A program made the position numbers and the translations under genes. The notes beneath the pieces were generated by a model. That model did not search any database. It was not told where the DNA came from and was given only the letters and a program-made list of their open reading frames with translations. A stretch of 33,744 nt of DNA from the NCBI GenBank assembly GCA_052388455.1, contig JBQTIA010000012.1, forward strand, positions 1 to 33,744. Direction: 5' to 3'. The first letter of the stretch is position 1. Each line of letters begins with the position of its first letter. This document shows, piece by piece, positions 23,381-31,967 of the stretch. The stretch comes from CAZSNH01 sp052388455 (GTDB taxonomy: Bacteria > Pseudomonadota > Alphaproteobacteria > Rhizobiales > Hyphomicrobiaceae).

Positions 23381-25420
23381 GTGTCGTACGGTGTTTACGA
23401 TCTGTTAGGCTTGATGCTGGCGGCCCTGATGATGGGGCCGATGCTGATGCTGCCCGGTCTTGCCATCGCGCGCATCGCCGGGTTGCTCCCTGAGTGCCGC
23501 CGCGACGACACGCCGATGGTGCTGGCGGTGGTGCTGGTCGCTGCCTGCGGTGTGCTCCCGCTGCTCGACAGTCTGGCGGCTCGGCTCGTCGGCCTCGGAC
23601 CGGCGCTGGCCATCCATCTCGTCCTCTGCGGAATTGGCTTGAAGGTCCCCCTTGGCCTGCCGCTCGAACGCTTGCCGCGCTCGTGGCTCGCCGCGCTGGG
23701 GCTGTGGCTCGCAGTCGTGGTCTTTGCCTGGATCGACTTCGACACGCCGGGCGGGCTCAATCAGAGCCTGCTGATCAAGGATATGATCAAGCACGCCGCC
23801 ACCGTCGGCTCGATGGTGGATCGGGGCGCCGCGCCGCCGGCCGACGTGTTCTTCCTGCGCGACCAGCCTGCCGGATATTACTACTATTTCTACGTCCTCC
23901 CGGCGCTGGTCGAGTTTGCTGCTTGTGGTCTGATCGACAGCCGGGCGGCCGTCGGCGGACAGGTGTTCTGGACCGGCCTTGCGTTTTTCTCGCTGGCGCT
24001 GGTGCTTGTCGACCGGCTGTGCGGTGGTCGCGCGCGAACCACCAACTCCGCTCCCGTCATCGCGGTTCTGATGGCGGCATCGGGTCTCGAAATCCTGCTC
24101 GTGCTGCTGGTCGGAAGCGGCACCGGCGTCTGGTTCGCGCAGGTCGGCTGGTGGAAGGAAGCGATCGGCGGCTTCGTGCATTCCGTGCTCTGGGTGCCGC
24201 ACCACGTCGACGCCGTCATCGCGACCTGGGCCGGGCTGCTGACGCTCGTCGGCGCTATTGGCAGACGGAGCGTATCTCCACTGTACAATGGGTCAACCAT
24301 TGCTGTTGCCGGCGCGGCGTTTGCGTCCGCGCTCGGTCTGTCCGTCTGGGTGACGCTCGGCGCGGTGGCCATTGTCGGCTGCTGGATGGCCGCGCTCGCG
24401 CTCGAAAGGCGCTGGCCGGCGATCGGGCTGGTGGCCGCAGCCGGTGCGGTGAGCGTGCTGCTGTCGGCCCCGCATCTTGCCGATCTGCTCGCCAACCGGG
24501 CCTACGACGGCTTTCCGATCGCGCTGTCGCTCAGGGCGACGCCCTTCGACTCTGAGGTGGTCGATCCGACGGCGATGCAGAACGGGCTGCGCCTCGCCTG
24601 GCTGCCGGTGAACCTGCTGCTTGGTTTCGGTGTGCTCTTGATCGGATCGCTCGTCTACTGGCGCCTTGCGCTGCGGCGCGATCGTCCGGCAGATGACGTC
24701 GCTCGGCTGATCGCCCTTTCCGCCCTCTGCGGACTCGCCATCAGTTCCGTCTGCAAGTCGACCATCGTCAATAACGACCTCGGCTGGCGGGTGCTTCTCT
24801 TCGTGCAGGTGGCGGCACTGGTTTGGACGGCGAGTGTGATGCCACCACTCCTGCGGCTCTGGCGGCAGCGACGGTCCAGGCGCACGGCTTCTCCACCGCG
24901 TCTCGCGCCAGCCATGCTGGCCATGCTCTCGATCGGGCTCGTCGGCACGGCCTACGAGGTGACGGCGCTCAGGGCCAGCGACCTGCTGGGGCTCGCCGCG
25001 TTCGAACGTGTCGCCGGTCACGAGGCGATCGATGGGGAAACGCGGGCCGCCTATGAGTGGGCGAAGCGAAATGTGGCGTCCGGGGCTGTCCTCCAGCACA
25101 ACCCGGACATGACCTACATGCTGGGCTTCGGTCTTTACAGCCGCCGCCCGGTTGCCGTGGCGCCGCGTAACCTCGGCACGCTGTTCGGGGCTTCGCGGAC
25201 GGAGGTCGAGCAGCGGCTGGCGGACATCGGCCCCGTGTTTGCCGGTGGACTAACAGCTGCCGACGCCCGCGAGCGGCTCGTTCGCAACCGCGTCGATCTG
25301 GTGATGGTGACTACCGCAGATGCGGTGTGGCGCGAGTCGCAGTCCTGGGTCTGGCGCAGTCGGGCAGCTTATGCGTCCGAGCGGGTCCGCATCGTCGCCG
25401 TCGACGCCTTGATACAATAG
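23381..25420 (+). CDS. Large polytopic membrane protein, GT-C-glycosyltransferase-like
   Basis: The 679-residue product has about 12 to 14 hydrophobic segments over residues 5-540 and a C-terminal soluble part of about 140 residues. After the third or fourth membrane segment comes WIDFDTPGG, then FFLRDQPAGYYYYFYVLPAL (157-176), a charged and aromatic loop like the catalytic loop of GT-C glycosyltransferases. The soluble part (AAYEWAKRNVASGAVLQHNP, ending in VDLVMVTT) also resembles the periplasmic domain of such enzymes. Substrate and polymer cannot be named. The GTG start at 23381 is weak; an ATG at 23414 is possible. The next gene follows by 9 bases. Confidence 0.68.
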   Translation: MSYGVYDLLGLMLAALMMGPMLMLPGLAIARIAGLLPECRRDDTPMVLAVVLVAACGVLPLLDSLAARLVGLGPALAIHLVLCGIGLKVPLGLPLERLPRSWLAALGLWLAVVVFAWIDFDTPGGLNQSLLIKDMIKHAATVGSMVDRGAAPPADVFFLRDQPAGYYYYFYVLPALVEFAACGLIDSRAAVGGQVFWTGLAFFSLALVLVDRLCGGRARTTNSAPVIAVLMAASGLEILLVLLVGSGTGVWFAQVGWWKEAIGGFVHSVLWVPHHVDAVIATWAGLLTLVGAIGRRSVSPLYNGSTIAVAGAAFASALGLSVWVTLGAVAIVGCWMAALALERRWPAIGLVAAAGAVSVLLSAPHLADLLANRAYDGFPIALSLRATPFDSEVVDPTAMQNGLRLAWLPVNLLLGFGVLLIGSLVYWRLALRRDRPADDVARLIALSALCGLAISSVCKSTIVNNDLGWRVLLFVQVAALVWTASVMPPLLRLWRQRRSRRTASPPRLAPAMLAMLSIGLVGTAYEVTALRASDLLGLAAFERVAGHEAIDGETRAAYEWAKRNVASGAVLQHNPDMTYMLGFGLYSRRPVAVAPRNLGTLFGASRTEVEQRLADIGPVFAGGLTAADARERLVRNRVDLVMVTTADAVWRESQSWVWRSRAAYASERVRIVAVDALIQ

Positions 25421-25429
25421 GAGCGCAGA

Positions 25430-26098
25430 ATGGGTACGCCGAAACTCGAAACGGCGACGGAGGCAACGGCGACTGCGCCTCGGTCCGCTTCGACCACGCT
25501 CGGCTGGCTCGGCGAATTGGGCGTGAGCCTTGCGACTTTCGCCGCGGCGACGGTGGCCGGCTTCGTGCTGCTCGTCGCCCTCTTCAAGTCCGGAGTCTTC
25601 GGCGGCATCGACATCCTGTTCTATCGGGGCCTCGTGCTCTGCGCGATTGCCGCGCCGCTGACGGCCCTGCTCACCGCCGCTGTGCTGCGACGGCTCGGCC
25701 GTTCTGGCCTCCGCGATGCCACCGCCGCGGCCGTGCTTTCTCTCGGCGTCAATCTGAGCGTGCTCGTGATCCTGCCGGTGACGGTCGACCGCTCGGTCAG
25801 CGTATTCGTGCTCGGCTACATGAATGCGCATGCCGGCGAGGCGATGACACCGGCCGAGGTCGATGCCGGCTTCCGGCGCATCTATCTCGACCGCCTCCAT
25901 CAGATCGACCGCCGCCTCAAGGAGCAGACCATCTCCGGCAATCTGGTCGAGAAGGACGGCCGCTACACGATTTCGGATCAGGGCCGCGCCTTCATGCGCA
26001 CGGCGTCCTGGATCGCCTGGGCCTTCGATACAGACCGCCGGCTGATCGAGCGGCGGCCCGAGGAGGAACACGGCGGACTGGCACAAGCGGCGAGGTGA
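25430..26098 (+). CDS. Membrane protein with C-terminal helix-turn-helix-like segment
   Basis: The 222-residue product follows TAGGAGCGCAGA and starts 9 bases after the preceding gene, so the two form an operon. Three or four membrane segments lie at about residues 35-130 (LATFAAATVAGFVLLVALF, then GLVLCAIAAPLTALLTAAVL, then VLSLGVNLSVLVILP). The C-terminal part, RRIYLDRLHQIDRRLKEQTI then GNLVEKDGRYTISDQGRAF, has the look of a winged helix-turn-helix with a G-x-Y-x-I-x-x-x-G wing. A small multidrug-type or polysaccharide-related partner role is unproven. The family is not recognised. Confidence 0.65.
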   Translation: MGTPKLETATEATATAPRSASTTLGWLGELGVSLATFAAATVAGFVLLVALFKSGVFGGIDILFYRGLVLCAIAAPLTALLTAAVLRRLGRSGLRDATAAAVLSLGVNLSVLVILPVTVDRSVSVFVLGYMNAHAGEAMTPAEVDAGFRRIYLDRLHQIDRRLKEQTISGNLVEKDGRYTISDQGRAFMRTASWIAWAFDTDRRLIERRPEEEHGGLAQAAR

Positions 26099-26110
26099 TG
26101 CAGGACGGTC

Positions 26111-26581
26111 TCACTTCTCGCCAATGAGCTTGCACGAGATTGCGATGGTGGCTTTGGCCGCCTTTTCGAGTGTGTCCTCGAAGATACCGCAGTCGATGAG
26201 ATTGAGCTCCTGCGTCTTGCGTGCGGTGAAGACGTTGATCAGCGCGCGAGGCGGCCCGTCGACGTAGGTTGCAGCTTTAGCGGCGTCAAAGTCGCCTTTG
26301 AACACAACCTCCTGGTTCCGGCCATCGATCTCGAACGTTTCATCGCCGAGCGGGAAGCCTTCGATATCGTAGAAATCGTCGGGGCCTCCGACACCGGGCT
26401 TGGGTTGCCCGGAGTACATGGCGACGACCGTCACCTTTTCATTCACCGCGGCGATTTTGGCGATGGCCGCCGGTGAGAATGTGATGGCGAGCGTGAAGCT
26501 CGTGCTTGAGGGATCGCGTGCCTCGGCGATTGGCGCGGCAGCGCACGATGCAATCACTGCGCAGACAAAACTCCGGCGCAT
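26111..26581 (-). CDS. Exported protein of unknown function
   Basis: From ATG 26581 (GGGAGG five bases upstream) the product is 156 residues with a signal peptide ending PIAEARDP. An upstream in-frame ATG would give a non-signal extension and is rejected. The mature part is beta-rich (SFTLAITFSPAAIAKI, VTVVAMYSGQPKPG) and has two Cys close to the C-terminus (IDCGIFED and ISCKLIG), likely a disulfide. The gene converges on the preceding membrane protein gene with 12 bases between stops and is divergent from RTX protein 2. The family is not recognised. Confidence 0.7.
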   Translation of the reverse strand: MRRSFVCAVIASCAAAPIAEARDPSSTSFTLAITFSPAAIAKIAAVNEKVTVVAMYSGQPKPGVGGPDDFYDIEGFPLGDETFEIDGRNQEVVFKGDFDAAKAATYVDGPPRALINVFTARKTQELNLIDCGIFEDTLEKAAKATIAISCKLIGEK

Positions 26582-26922
26582 GGCGACCTCCCGGACTTCG
26601 ACGATCGACATGCATCCTAAGTGCGCGATCGGCGGAACGGAAGCTGGAATGTCGCACCGCGGTTCGATCTGCGGCGGTCGCCGCAAGCGTGTGCGGCCCG
26701 AGAACGAGCAGGAGGGAGTTGACGCTTTCGTCCATTGAGGAGCGTTCTGCATTTTATTTCGGCTTTAGTTCGGATGTCACGTCAACAAGCGTCAAGCCGT
26801 GAGGGTGGGAAGGGTCGCAGGGTGGCCCTACGAGGGGTCGTCTCCGTTGGCGGGATTCGCATGGGCGGCAGTGTCCGTCCCCGCCAGGCCGGAGCGCAGC
26901 TTTCAGCACAAGGAGACCCCGC
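26582..26922. other. Divergent intergenic region exported protein / RTX protein 2
   Basis: These 341 bases should hold the promoters of both genes. The AT-rich patch TGCATTTTATTTCGG near 26750 is a possible promoter or upstream element. No repeat, terminator or further gene was recognised. Confidence 0.3.
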
Positions 26923-28530
26923 GTGATTGCATTTGATTTTTTCGCAGGTCCGATCGGCGCACACAACGGCCAGCGCGTCACCTACAACAATCCCGACGAA
27001 GGCTTCCGCGTTCTTTTCAACGGCAGCGGCCTGACGCTCGATGCCAACGGGTTCATCGATGGCGGCACGATCAACTCGATCAGCGTCTTCGACTTCAACG
27101 TCAATCCGCCACGCCTCGTGCAGACGGTCACGTTCCCCGGCGGGATCGCGGGATCGACCTTCGCCGATTTCGCGGCGCCCCTGGTGCCGCTCCATGACAC
27201 CATCGCGAGTTGGACCAGCGCGGAGTTTGGGGAGGAAACGATCTCCAGCACATCGACCGAAATTCTTTACCGCAACAGCGACGGCACGCTGTTGCGCATC
27301 ACGGGCTCGGGATTCGTGCCGGGGTCCGTGTCGGTCGGTACTGTCACGGCGATCGAGCATCTGGCGGCCAACGGCACCACGGTGCTGCACTCGGCGACGG
27401 GACTGTCCCTCAGCGCATTCGAGGCCGTCACGGTGCTCGGCTTCGATGCCGCTGTTTATATCCGTTTGGCCGCCGGGCCGAGCACCATACAGTCCTTCGA
27501 CACGGCGGACTCCGCGCTCACTTTCTTCGACGGCGGTCCCGGCAACGATCGGATCGTGGGTTCGACCGAGCCCGGTATCGCACAAGTCGCATCCTACGCC
27601 CTGGCCGAGAGCGCGGTCGTGGTCGACCTCGACACAGGCTCGGGACAAGGCCGCGCGACCGGGGGAGGGGGCATCGACCTGCTGATCAACATCAACTCGG
27701 TTTTCGGCTCGAGCTTCAATGACCGCCTGACCGGCAGTGCAGGCGTCAATGCGCTCGTGGGCGGCGCTGGAAACGACATCCTCTTGGGCGAAGGAGGCGA
27801 AGATCTGCTTCTCGGAGGTGGGGGGAACGACGCGCTCAACGGGGGAGCCGGCAACGACGTTCTCGCCGGAGACGGCGATTTCGAAGATTTGGAAATCGGC
27901 AATGACGTATTGAACGGCAGCACAGGAATCGACATCGCGTCCTATGCGGGTTCACGAGCTGCTGTTCAAGTCGACCTGCGCATCACGGTCGCGCAGAACA
28001 CCGGCCAGGGAATGGATCGTCTGGTCAGCATCGAAGGCGTCGAAGGATCGGATTTCCGCGATAGGCTCACCGGCAACAATACCGCCAATATCCTGGATGG
28101 CGGCGGCTCCCGGGACGTGATCAACGGCGGGGGCGGTGCCGATCAGCTTTATGGAAACGATGGCCTCGACGTGCTGACGGGCGGCAGCGAAGCCGATCAG
28201 TTCATCTTCCGCTTCATCGACGTCGGAACGTTTTCCAGTTTTTCCGAGGGCGCCGATCAGATCACCGACTTCGTGTCGGGTACGGACCGGATCGTTTTGA
28301 CCGGCGACTTCGACTATCAGTCGGATGGAACCGCACTGGCGGCCGCCAACTACTTCGTCGTCGGTTCTGGAACGCAGGGCGCCGACGACTTCATCGTCTA
28401 CAACCGGTCGACCGGGCAGCTCTTCTACGACAGCAACGCCAATGGGGCGGGCTCCGGCGACCTCATCTGCACTATCGGAGCCGGTCGGACCCTGCTCGCC
28501 TCGGACATCATCATCGACACTGCTCTCTGA
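26923..28530 (+). CDS. RTX (hemolysin-type calcium-binding repeat) protein 2
   Basis: The 535-residue product starts at GTG 26923 after AGGAG. Nonapeptide repeats lie near 203-213, 273-315 and 385-422 (for example GGAGNDILLGEGGEDLLLGG), with inserts VVVDLDTGSGQGRATGGGG and VQVDLRITVAQNTG. The C-terminal block YNRSTGQLFYDSNANGAGSG and the final LLASDIIID are typical of type I secreted RTX proteins; no Sec signal is present. The N-terminal 200 residues hold a module at 18-57 (RVTYNNP, FNGSGLTLDANGFIDGGTI) repeated at 112-147 (TEILYRNSDGTLLRITGSGF). It is closest to RTX protein 3. Activity is not evident from the sequence; it could be structural, adhesive or a matrix protein. Confidence 0.93.
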   Translation: MIAFDFFAGPIGAHNGQRVTYNNPDEGFRVLFNGSGLTLDANGFIDGGTINSISVFDFNVNPPRLVQTVTFPGGIAGSTFADFAAPLVPLHDTIASWTSAEFGEETISSTSTEILYRNSDGTLLRITGSGFVPGSVSVGTVTAIEHLAANGTTVLHSATGLSLSAFEAVTVLGFDAAVYIRLAAGPSTIQSFDTADSALTFFDGGPGNDRIVGSTEPGIAQVASYALAESAVVVDLDTGSGQGRATGGGGIDLLININSVFGSSFNDRLTGSAGVNALVGGAGNDILLGEGGEDLLLGGGGNDALNGGAGNDVLAGDGDFEDLEIGNDVLNGSTGIDIASYAGSRAAVQVDLRITVAQNTGQGMDRLVSIEGVEGSDFRDRLTGNNTANILDGGGSRDVINGGGGADQLYGNDGLDVLTGGSEADQFIFRFIDVGTFSSFSEGADQITDFVSGTDRIVLTGDFDYQSDGTALAAANYFVVGSGTQGADDFIVYNRSTGQLFYDSNANGAGSGDLICTIGAGRTLLASDIIIDTAL

Positions 28531-28948
28531 GACAATGCTCCGTGCTGCGTTGACCGTCGACCGTGTCGGAAAAAAACAGGGGTGCAGGTGGCCACGCCGC
28601 CTGCACCCGAAGTCTTTCGAGCGAATTTTTCGAGACGCCGCATGGATCACCAACGACGCGAACACGATTTCGTCAGGGTGTCTTCGCTCGCTGCATGAGT
28701 GCCGTCGCTTAAATTTCCCCGAATAATCGCACCTTTAAGCCTTTCCAAAATTTCATGATTGTTTCGCGCTTTGCCACGGCCTCGCGCGTGATCACGACGG
28801 CCTTCGTAGCAGCCACGCCAACGTGAGTGGTGTTGATCGCCCGTCCTCCCTAACTCGAGGACATCGAAGGCACTGCTTCGCGGTGCCGGGAATTTTCACA
28901 GCTTCAACGTGCCGGACCACGAGGTCCGCACCCAATCCGGAGATCATC
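28531..28948. other. Intergenic region between RTX protein 2 and the PepSY-like gene
   Basis: These 418 bases hold the hairpin at 28580-28608, an AT-richer stretch near 28705-28765, and a small stem CGGACC/GGTCCG near 28913-28928. I see no credible coding frame apart from the short upstream extension of the next gene. Confidence 0.35.
28580..28608. terminator. Hairpin after RTX protein 2
   Basis: GGGTGCAGG (28580-28588) and CCTGCACCC (28600-28608) form a 9-bp stem that can extend by T-G, G-C and G-C to 12 bp around CCACG. Seven A precede it on the plus strand, so it has the T-run of an intrinsic terminator only when read on the minus strand; for RTX protein 2 it is a hairpin without T-run. 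Confidence 0.55.
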
Positions 28949-29257
28949 ATGATCCGTGCCCTTTCCCTCGCCGCCGTTCTCGCTGCCGGTTCCTCACTGT
29001 CGGCGCTGGCCGCTGACGAAACCGCCGCTCCTGCTGTCGACGCGTCTGAAGTGACGGCCTACACGGCGCAGCTGACGACGGCAGCCCAGGCGACGCAGGT
29101 TCGCAATCTCCTGCAGGCCCAGGGCTACACCGGCATCACCGGCCTCGAGCGCGACGAGACGGGCCGCTGGGTCGGCGCCGCCGTGAAGGACGGCAAATCC
29201 ATGGGCGTCGCGGTCGTGCTGCCGCCGAAGGGCAGCGCCCCGGCCGCCACCAATTGA
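28949..29257 (+). CDS. Small exported PepSY-like protein
   Basis: The 102-residue product starts at ATG 28949 after CCGGAG. The signal peptide runs to SALAAD (about residue 22). The mature part, ATQVRNLLQAQGYTGITGLE followed by DETGRWVGAAVKDGK and VAVVLPPKG, fits the helix plus three-strand pattern of the PepSY-like exported proteins in which a helix, G-Y, then two strands with W and a final V-x-V strand recur. PepSY modules often act as inhibitors or ligand binders; no role is proven. It lies between RTX proteins 2 and 3 on the same strand but with its own apparent terminators. Confidence 0.75.
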   Translation: MIRALSLAAVLAAGSSLSALAADETAAPAVDASEVTAYTAQLTTAAQATQVRNLLQAQGYTGITGLERDETGRWVGAAVKDGKSMGVAVVLPPKGSAPAATN

Positions 29258-29598
29258 GCTGCTCAAAGCAGCTCGAACGCTAAGTGCATCCGCCCTTCAC
29301 CGGGGCGGATTCAGACCCGGCGCGCTCCGCTCAGGCGGCTGCGCGCCGGTTTCGTTGTGGGGAAGGCATTGAAAATAAAAACGATTGGCATACCGCACGC
29401 ATGAAGTTTTTCCCGTGTCCCTCTCCAGGCGCGGACGTTGACACGTGGACTACTGATTAAAAGTGCTGGCAGACGGCCTGCCGTTCAAGTAACACTGTTC
29501 AATGCGGGAGGGGTCCACGGAAATTCCGACGCCATTGCAGGGTGTTCGAAGAGGCGGATTCCACTCGGTCATTTCAATTGACGACGTAGGGAGCAATC
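29258..29598. other. Leader region of RTX protein 3
   Basis: These 341 bases contain the hairpin structures at 29288-29311 and 29317-29349, then an A/T-rich segment near 29370-29410. TTGACA at 29438-29443 is a perfect -35 hexamer, but no good -10 hexamer follows at 16-18 bases. A promoter for RTX protein 3 is expected here. Confidence 0.35.
29317..29352 (+). terminator. Large hairpin after the PepSY-like gene
   Basis: CCGGCGCGC (29317-29325) and GCGCGCCGG (29341-29349) form a perfect 9-bp stem; CCGC/GCGG forms an inner stem in the loop. It is followed by TTTCGTT. A second hairpin, ATCCGCCC/GGGCGGAT, lies just upstream at about 29288-29311. Confidence 0.6.
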
Positions 29599-31215
29599 AT
29601 GATTGGCATCGACATCCTCGGCGGAACGCTGGGGACATCCACCAGCACGCGGGTCACCTACCGGCAGTCGGACCAGCCCGGTCACCGCGTCCATATCATC
29701 GGCACCGGCCTCACGCTCGACGCCAACGGCGTCATCAACGGCGGCACGGTCACCTCGATCAAGCTTTACGACTTCACCGTCAGTCCGCAGGTGTTGATGT
29801 TGGACGTCCGCTTCACGGGCGCAGGACTGGCGGGCAACACGATCTCCTCGTTCGTCGATGACGTCCTTCCGACCGCGATTATCATCGATTCCTGGCCGGA
29901 CTACTTCGCGGGGTTTGGAGAGTTCGTTTCGGTCACGTCCACTGAAGCGCTGTTCCAGAACGGCGACGGCACTTTCACGCGTGTCACCGGCGGCGGATTT
30001 ATCCAGGGGACATTTGCGGTCGGTATCGTGACGGCCATCGAGCACCTCGATACCGACGGGACGACGGTGCTGAACTCTGTCACAGGGCTGGGGCTCACCT
30101 CGCGGCAAGCCTCCGCCGCGACCGGCATCAATTCCTTCGCCCTCTACGAGGCGCTGACCGACGGGCCCAGCATTGTCACAGCCTACACGTCGGGCTTCGG
30201 CAACTACCCCTATCTCGAAGGCGGGCTCGGCAACGACCGTATCGAGGGCGGAGCGAATATCGACGACCAGCAGAGCCGGGCGGTATCCTACTTCAATGCG
30301 ACGGATGGGGTTGTCGTCGACCTCGACACCGGCGCCGGTATGGGGCGAGCGACCGGCGGTGGCGGCACGGATGTGCTGATCAACATCGATCACGTCTTCG
30401 GATCGGCATTCAACGACCGGCTGACGGGGAACGCGGCCACGAATTTTCTGTTCGGAAATAACGGCTCGGACCTTCTGCTCGGCGAAGGAGGCGACGATGT
30501 CCTCTTGGGCGAGCAGGGCCATGACAACCTCGTCGGCGGCAGCGGCAACGATTTCCTGATCGGCGGAGCGGGCAATGACACCTTCAACGGAGGCGCCGGT
30601 AACGACTTTGCGTCTTTCTTCTATGCGGAAAATGCCCTGACCATCGATCTGCGGATCGCCAATCAACCGCAGAACACCGGGGAGGGCAGCGATACGCTGA
30701 TCGGCATCGAGAACCTCGAAGGCGGCGACTTCGGCGATACGTTGACTGGCAACAATGTCGCCAATGTGCTCGACGGCTTTGATGGAAACGATACGATTCG
30801 CGGCCTTGGCGGCAACGATCAGCTCGACGGCAGAATAGGGTTTGATACCCTGACCGGCGGCACGGGGCTGGATGAGTTCATCTTTCGCTTCGAAACGCCG
30901 TTTTTGGACGATTTCGGCTTCTATCAGAACCGAGACAGAATCCTCGACTTCGTCTCTGGGACGGACACGATCGTGCTGACTGACGACATCGACGATTACG
31001 ACGGTGGGGGCAGCGCGCTGTCAGCCGCAAACTTCTTTGTCGTTGGTTCTGGAACCCAAGGCGCGAACGACTTTTTCGTCTACGATCAGAGCCAGGGCCG
31101 GCTCTATTACGACGCCAATGCCAATGGAGCGGGACGCGGCGAGTTGATCTGCATTCTCAATCCCGGACAGGCCATCACAGCCTCCGACATCACGCTGGAC
31201 TTCATCCTGGTGTAG
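29599..31215 (+). CDS. RTX (hemolysin-type calcium-binding repeat) protein 3
   Basis: The 538-residue product starts at ATG 29599 after GGGAGC. It is a clear paralogue of RTX protein 2 over the full length: N-terminal MIGIDILGG, HIIGTGLTLDANGVINGGT (33-51), the second module TEALFQNGDGTFTRVTGGGF (115-134), VVVDLDTGAGMGRATGGGG, then nonapeptide blocks near 206-218, 280-336 and 390-422, and the C-terminal VVGSGTQGANDFFVYDQSQG with YYDANANGAG. No Sec signal or catalytic motif is seen. Export by a type I system encoded elsewhere is inferred from the C-terminus. A strong palindrome follows 13 bases after the stop. Confidence 0.93.
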   Translation: MIGIDILGGTLGTSTSTRVTYRQSDQPGHRVHIIGTGLTLDANGVINGGTVTSIKLYDFTVSPQVLMLDVRFTGAGLAGNTISSFVDDVLPTAIIIDSWPDYFAGFGEFVSVTSTEALFQNGDGTFTRVTGGGFIQGTFAVGIVTAIEHLDTDGTTVLNSVTGLGLTSRQASAATGINSFALYEALTDGPSIVTAYTSGFGNYPYLEGGLGNDRIEGGANIDDQQSRAVSYFNATDGVVVDLDTGAGMGRATGGGGTDVLINIDHVFGSAFNDRLTGNAATNFLFGNNGSDLLLGEGGDDVLLGEQGHDNLVGGSGNDFLIGGAGNDTFNGGAGNDFASFFYAENALTIDLRIANQPQNTGEGSDTLIGIENLEGGDFGDTLTGNNVANVLDGFDGNDTIRGLGGNDQLDGRIGFDTLTGGTGLDEFIFRFETPFLDDFGFYQNRDRILDFVSGTDTIVLTDDIDDYDGGGSALSAANFFVVGSGTQGANDFFVYDQSQGRLYYDANANGAGRGELICILNPGQAITASDITLDFILV

Positions 31216-31228
31216 CGCCAGACAACGG

Positions 31229-31258
31229 CATTGAGCGGCGGAATGCCGCCGCTCAATG
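31229..31258. terminator. Perfect 13-bp palindrome between convergent genes
   Basis: CATTGAGCGGCGG (31229-31241) and CCGCCGCTCAATG (31246-31258) are perfect inverted copies around AATG. It lies between the stops of RTX protein 3 and the cysteine-protease-like gene, and so probably ends both transcripts, although no T-run follows. Confidence 0.75.
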
Positions 31259-31265
31259 CGGCCGC

Positions 31266-31763
31266 TTACAGACCGAGCGACTTCCTGACCTCGAACACCT
31301 CCATGATGCGGCAGCCGCGATGCGGCCCGTCGCATACGAACGTCCATTTGCCTTCGGTGTAGGTGTCGCACATTTTGACGCCGCGGATCAGGATCCAGTG
31401 ACCTTCCTTGCCCTTGTGAATGGCCAGGATGTAATGCGCCCAGGCATTGCGCGGCTTCTGCATCCAGCTCCAGAGCGTTGGCCGGGCTTTGCGTTCAAGC
31501 TGCATGAAGCTCTGCTTCAGCGCCATCTCGTAGCCATAGACCGCCAGCGCACCCTCGACCTCGTCGGCATAGGTGCCGCGCACGGCGTGATGCAGGTCCG
31601 CCGGCAGCTCGCGATAAGCGTTGATCGCCCGCTCGATCTTGCTGACCGGATACCCGGTGATGGCGGAGAGCACGTAGGGTCCGCAGAACGCCACGCGCCC
31701 GGTATCGTTCGATACCTCGTTGAGACTCGATGTGGTGCGCGGGATGCTGGCGAGGTCGTCCAT
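31266..31763 (-). CDS. Candidate papain-like cysteine protease-fold protein
   Basis: The 165-residue product has no signal peptide. An N-terminal AFCGPYVLSAITGYPV (Cys27) resembles the Cys-helix opening of papain-like and C39-like folds, in which C-G-P-x-x-L/V is common. GKEGHWILIRG (His122) resembles the His strand, and CDTYTEGKW (Asp133) or VCDGP (Asp145) could supply the third residue. Similar CGP...AITG...HW proteins are found in phages and some proteobacteria without known function. It is on the minus strand facing RTX protein 3. The start at 31763 lacks a clear Shine-Dalgarno sequence. Confidence 0.65.
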   Translation of the reverse strand: MDDLASIPRTTSSLNEVSNDTGRVAFCGPYVLSAITGYPVSKIERAINAYRELPADLHHAVRGTYADEVEGALAVYGYEMALKQSFMQLERKARPTLWSWMQKPRNAWAHYILAIHKGKEGHWILIRGVKMCDTYTEGKWTFVCDGPHRGCRIMEVFEVRKSLGL

Positions 31764-31967
31764 GAGAACCAGACCGGAGCGGAGGAGAAACCTCCATGCT
31801 GCCGCCGGTCGGTTACCAAATGGTTAACGCATGGCCTTTAATGGGATTGCGGTCTCCGCGTGCGACCGGCCTTATCTGTTGGTCTCGTATCGTAAGTCCG
31901 CCGTCGGCATCGACGGTTTCTAGGTTGGGTCTCGCTTTAGTGCCGGCACCGGTGCCGTGCCCCCAAC

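Noticed and set aside
23405..25099. Minus-strand frames opposite the large membrane protein
   Set aside because: Gln/Arg/His-rich shadow translations, no Shine-Dalgarno sequence and no recognisable domain.
31320..31841. Plus-strand frame opposite the cysteine-protease-like gene
   Set aside because: The minus-strand reading has the protease-like Cys and His motifs and sensible composition; this one has none.
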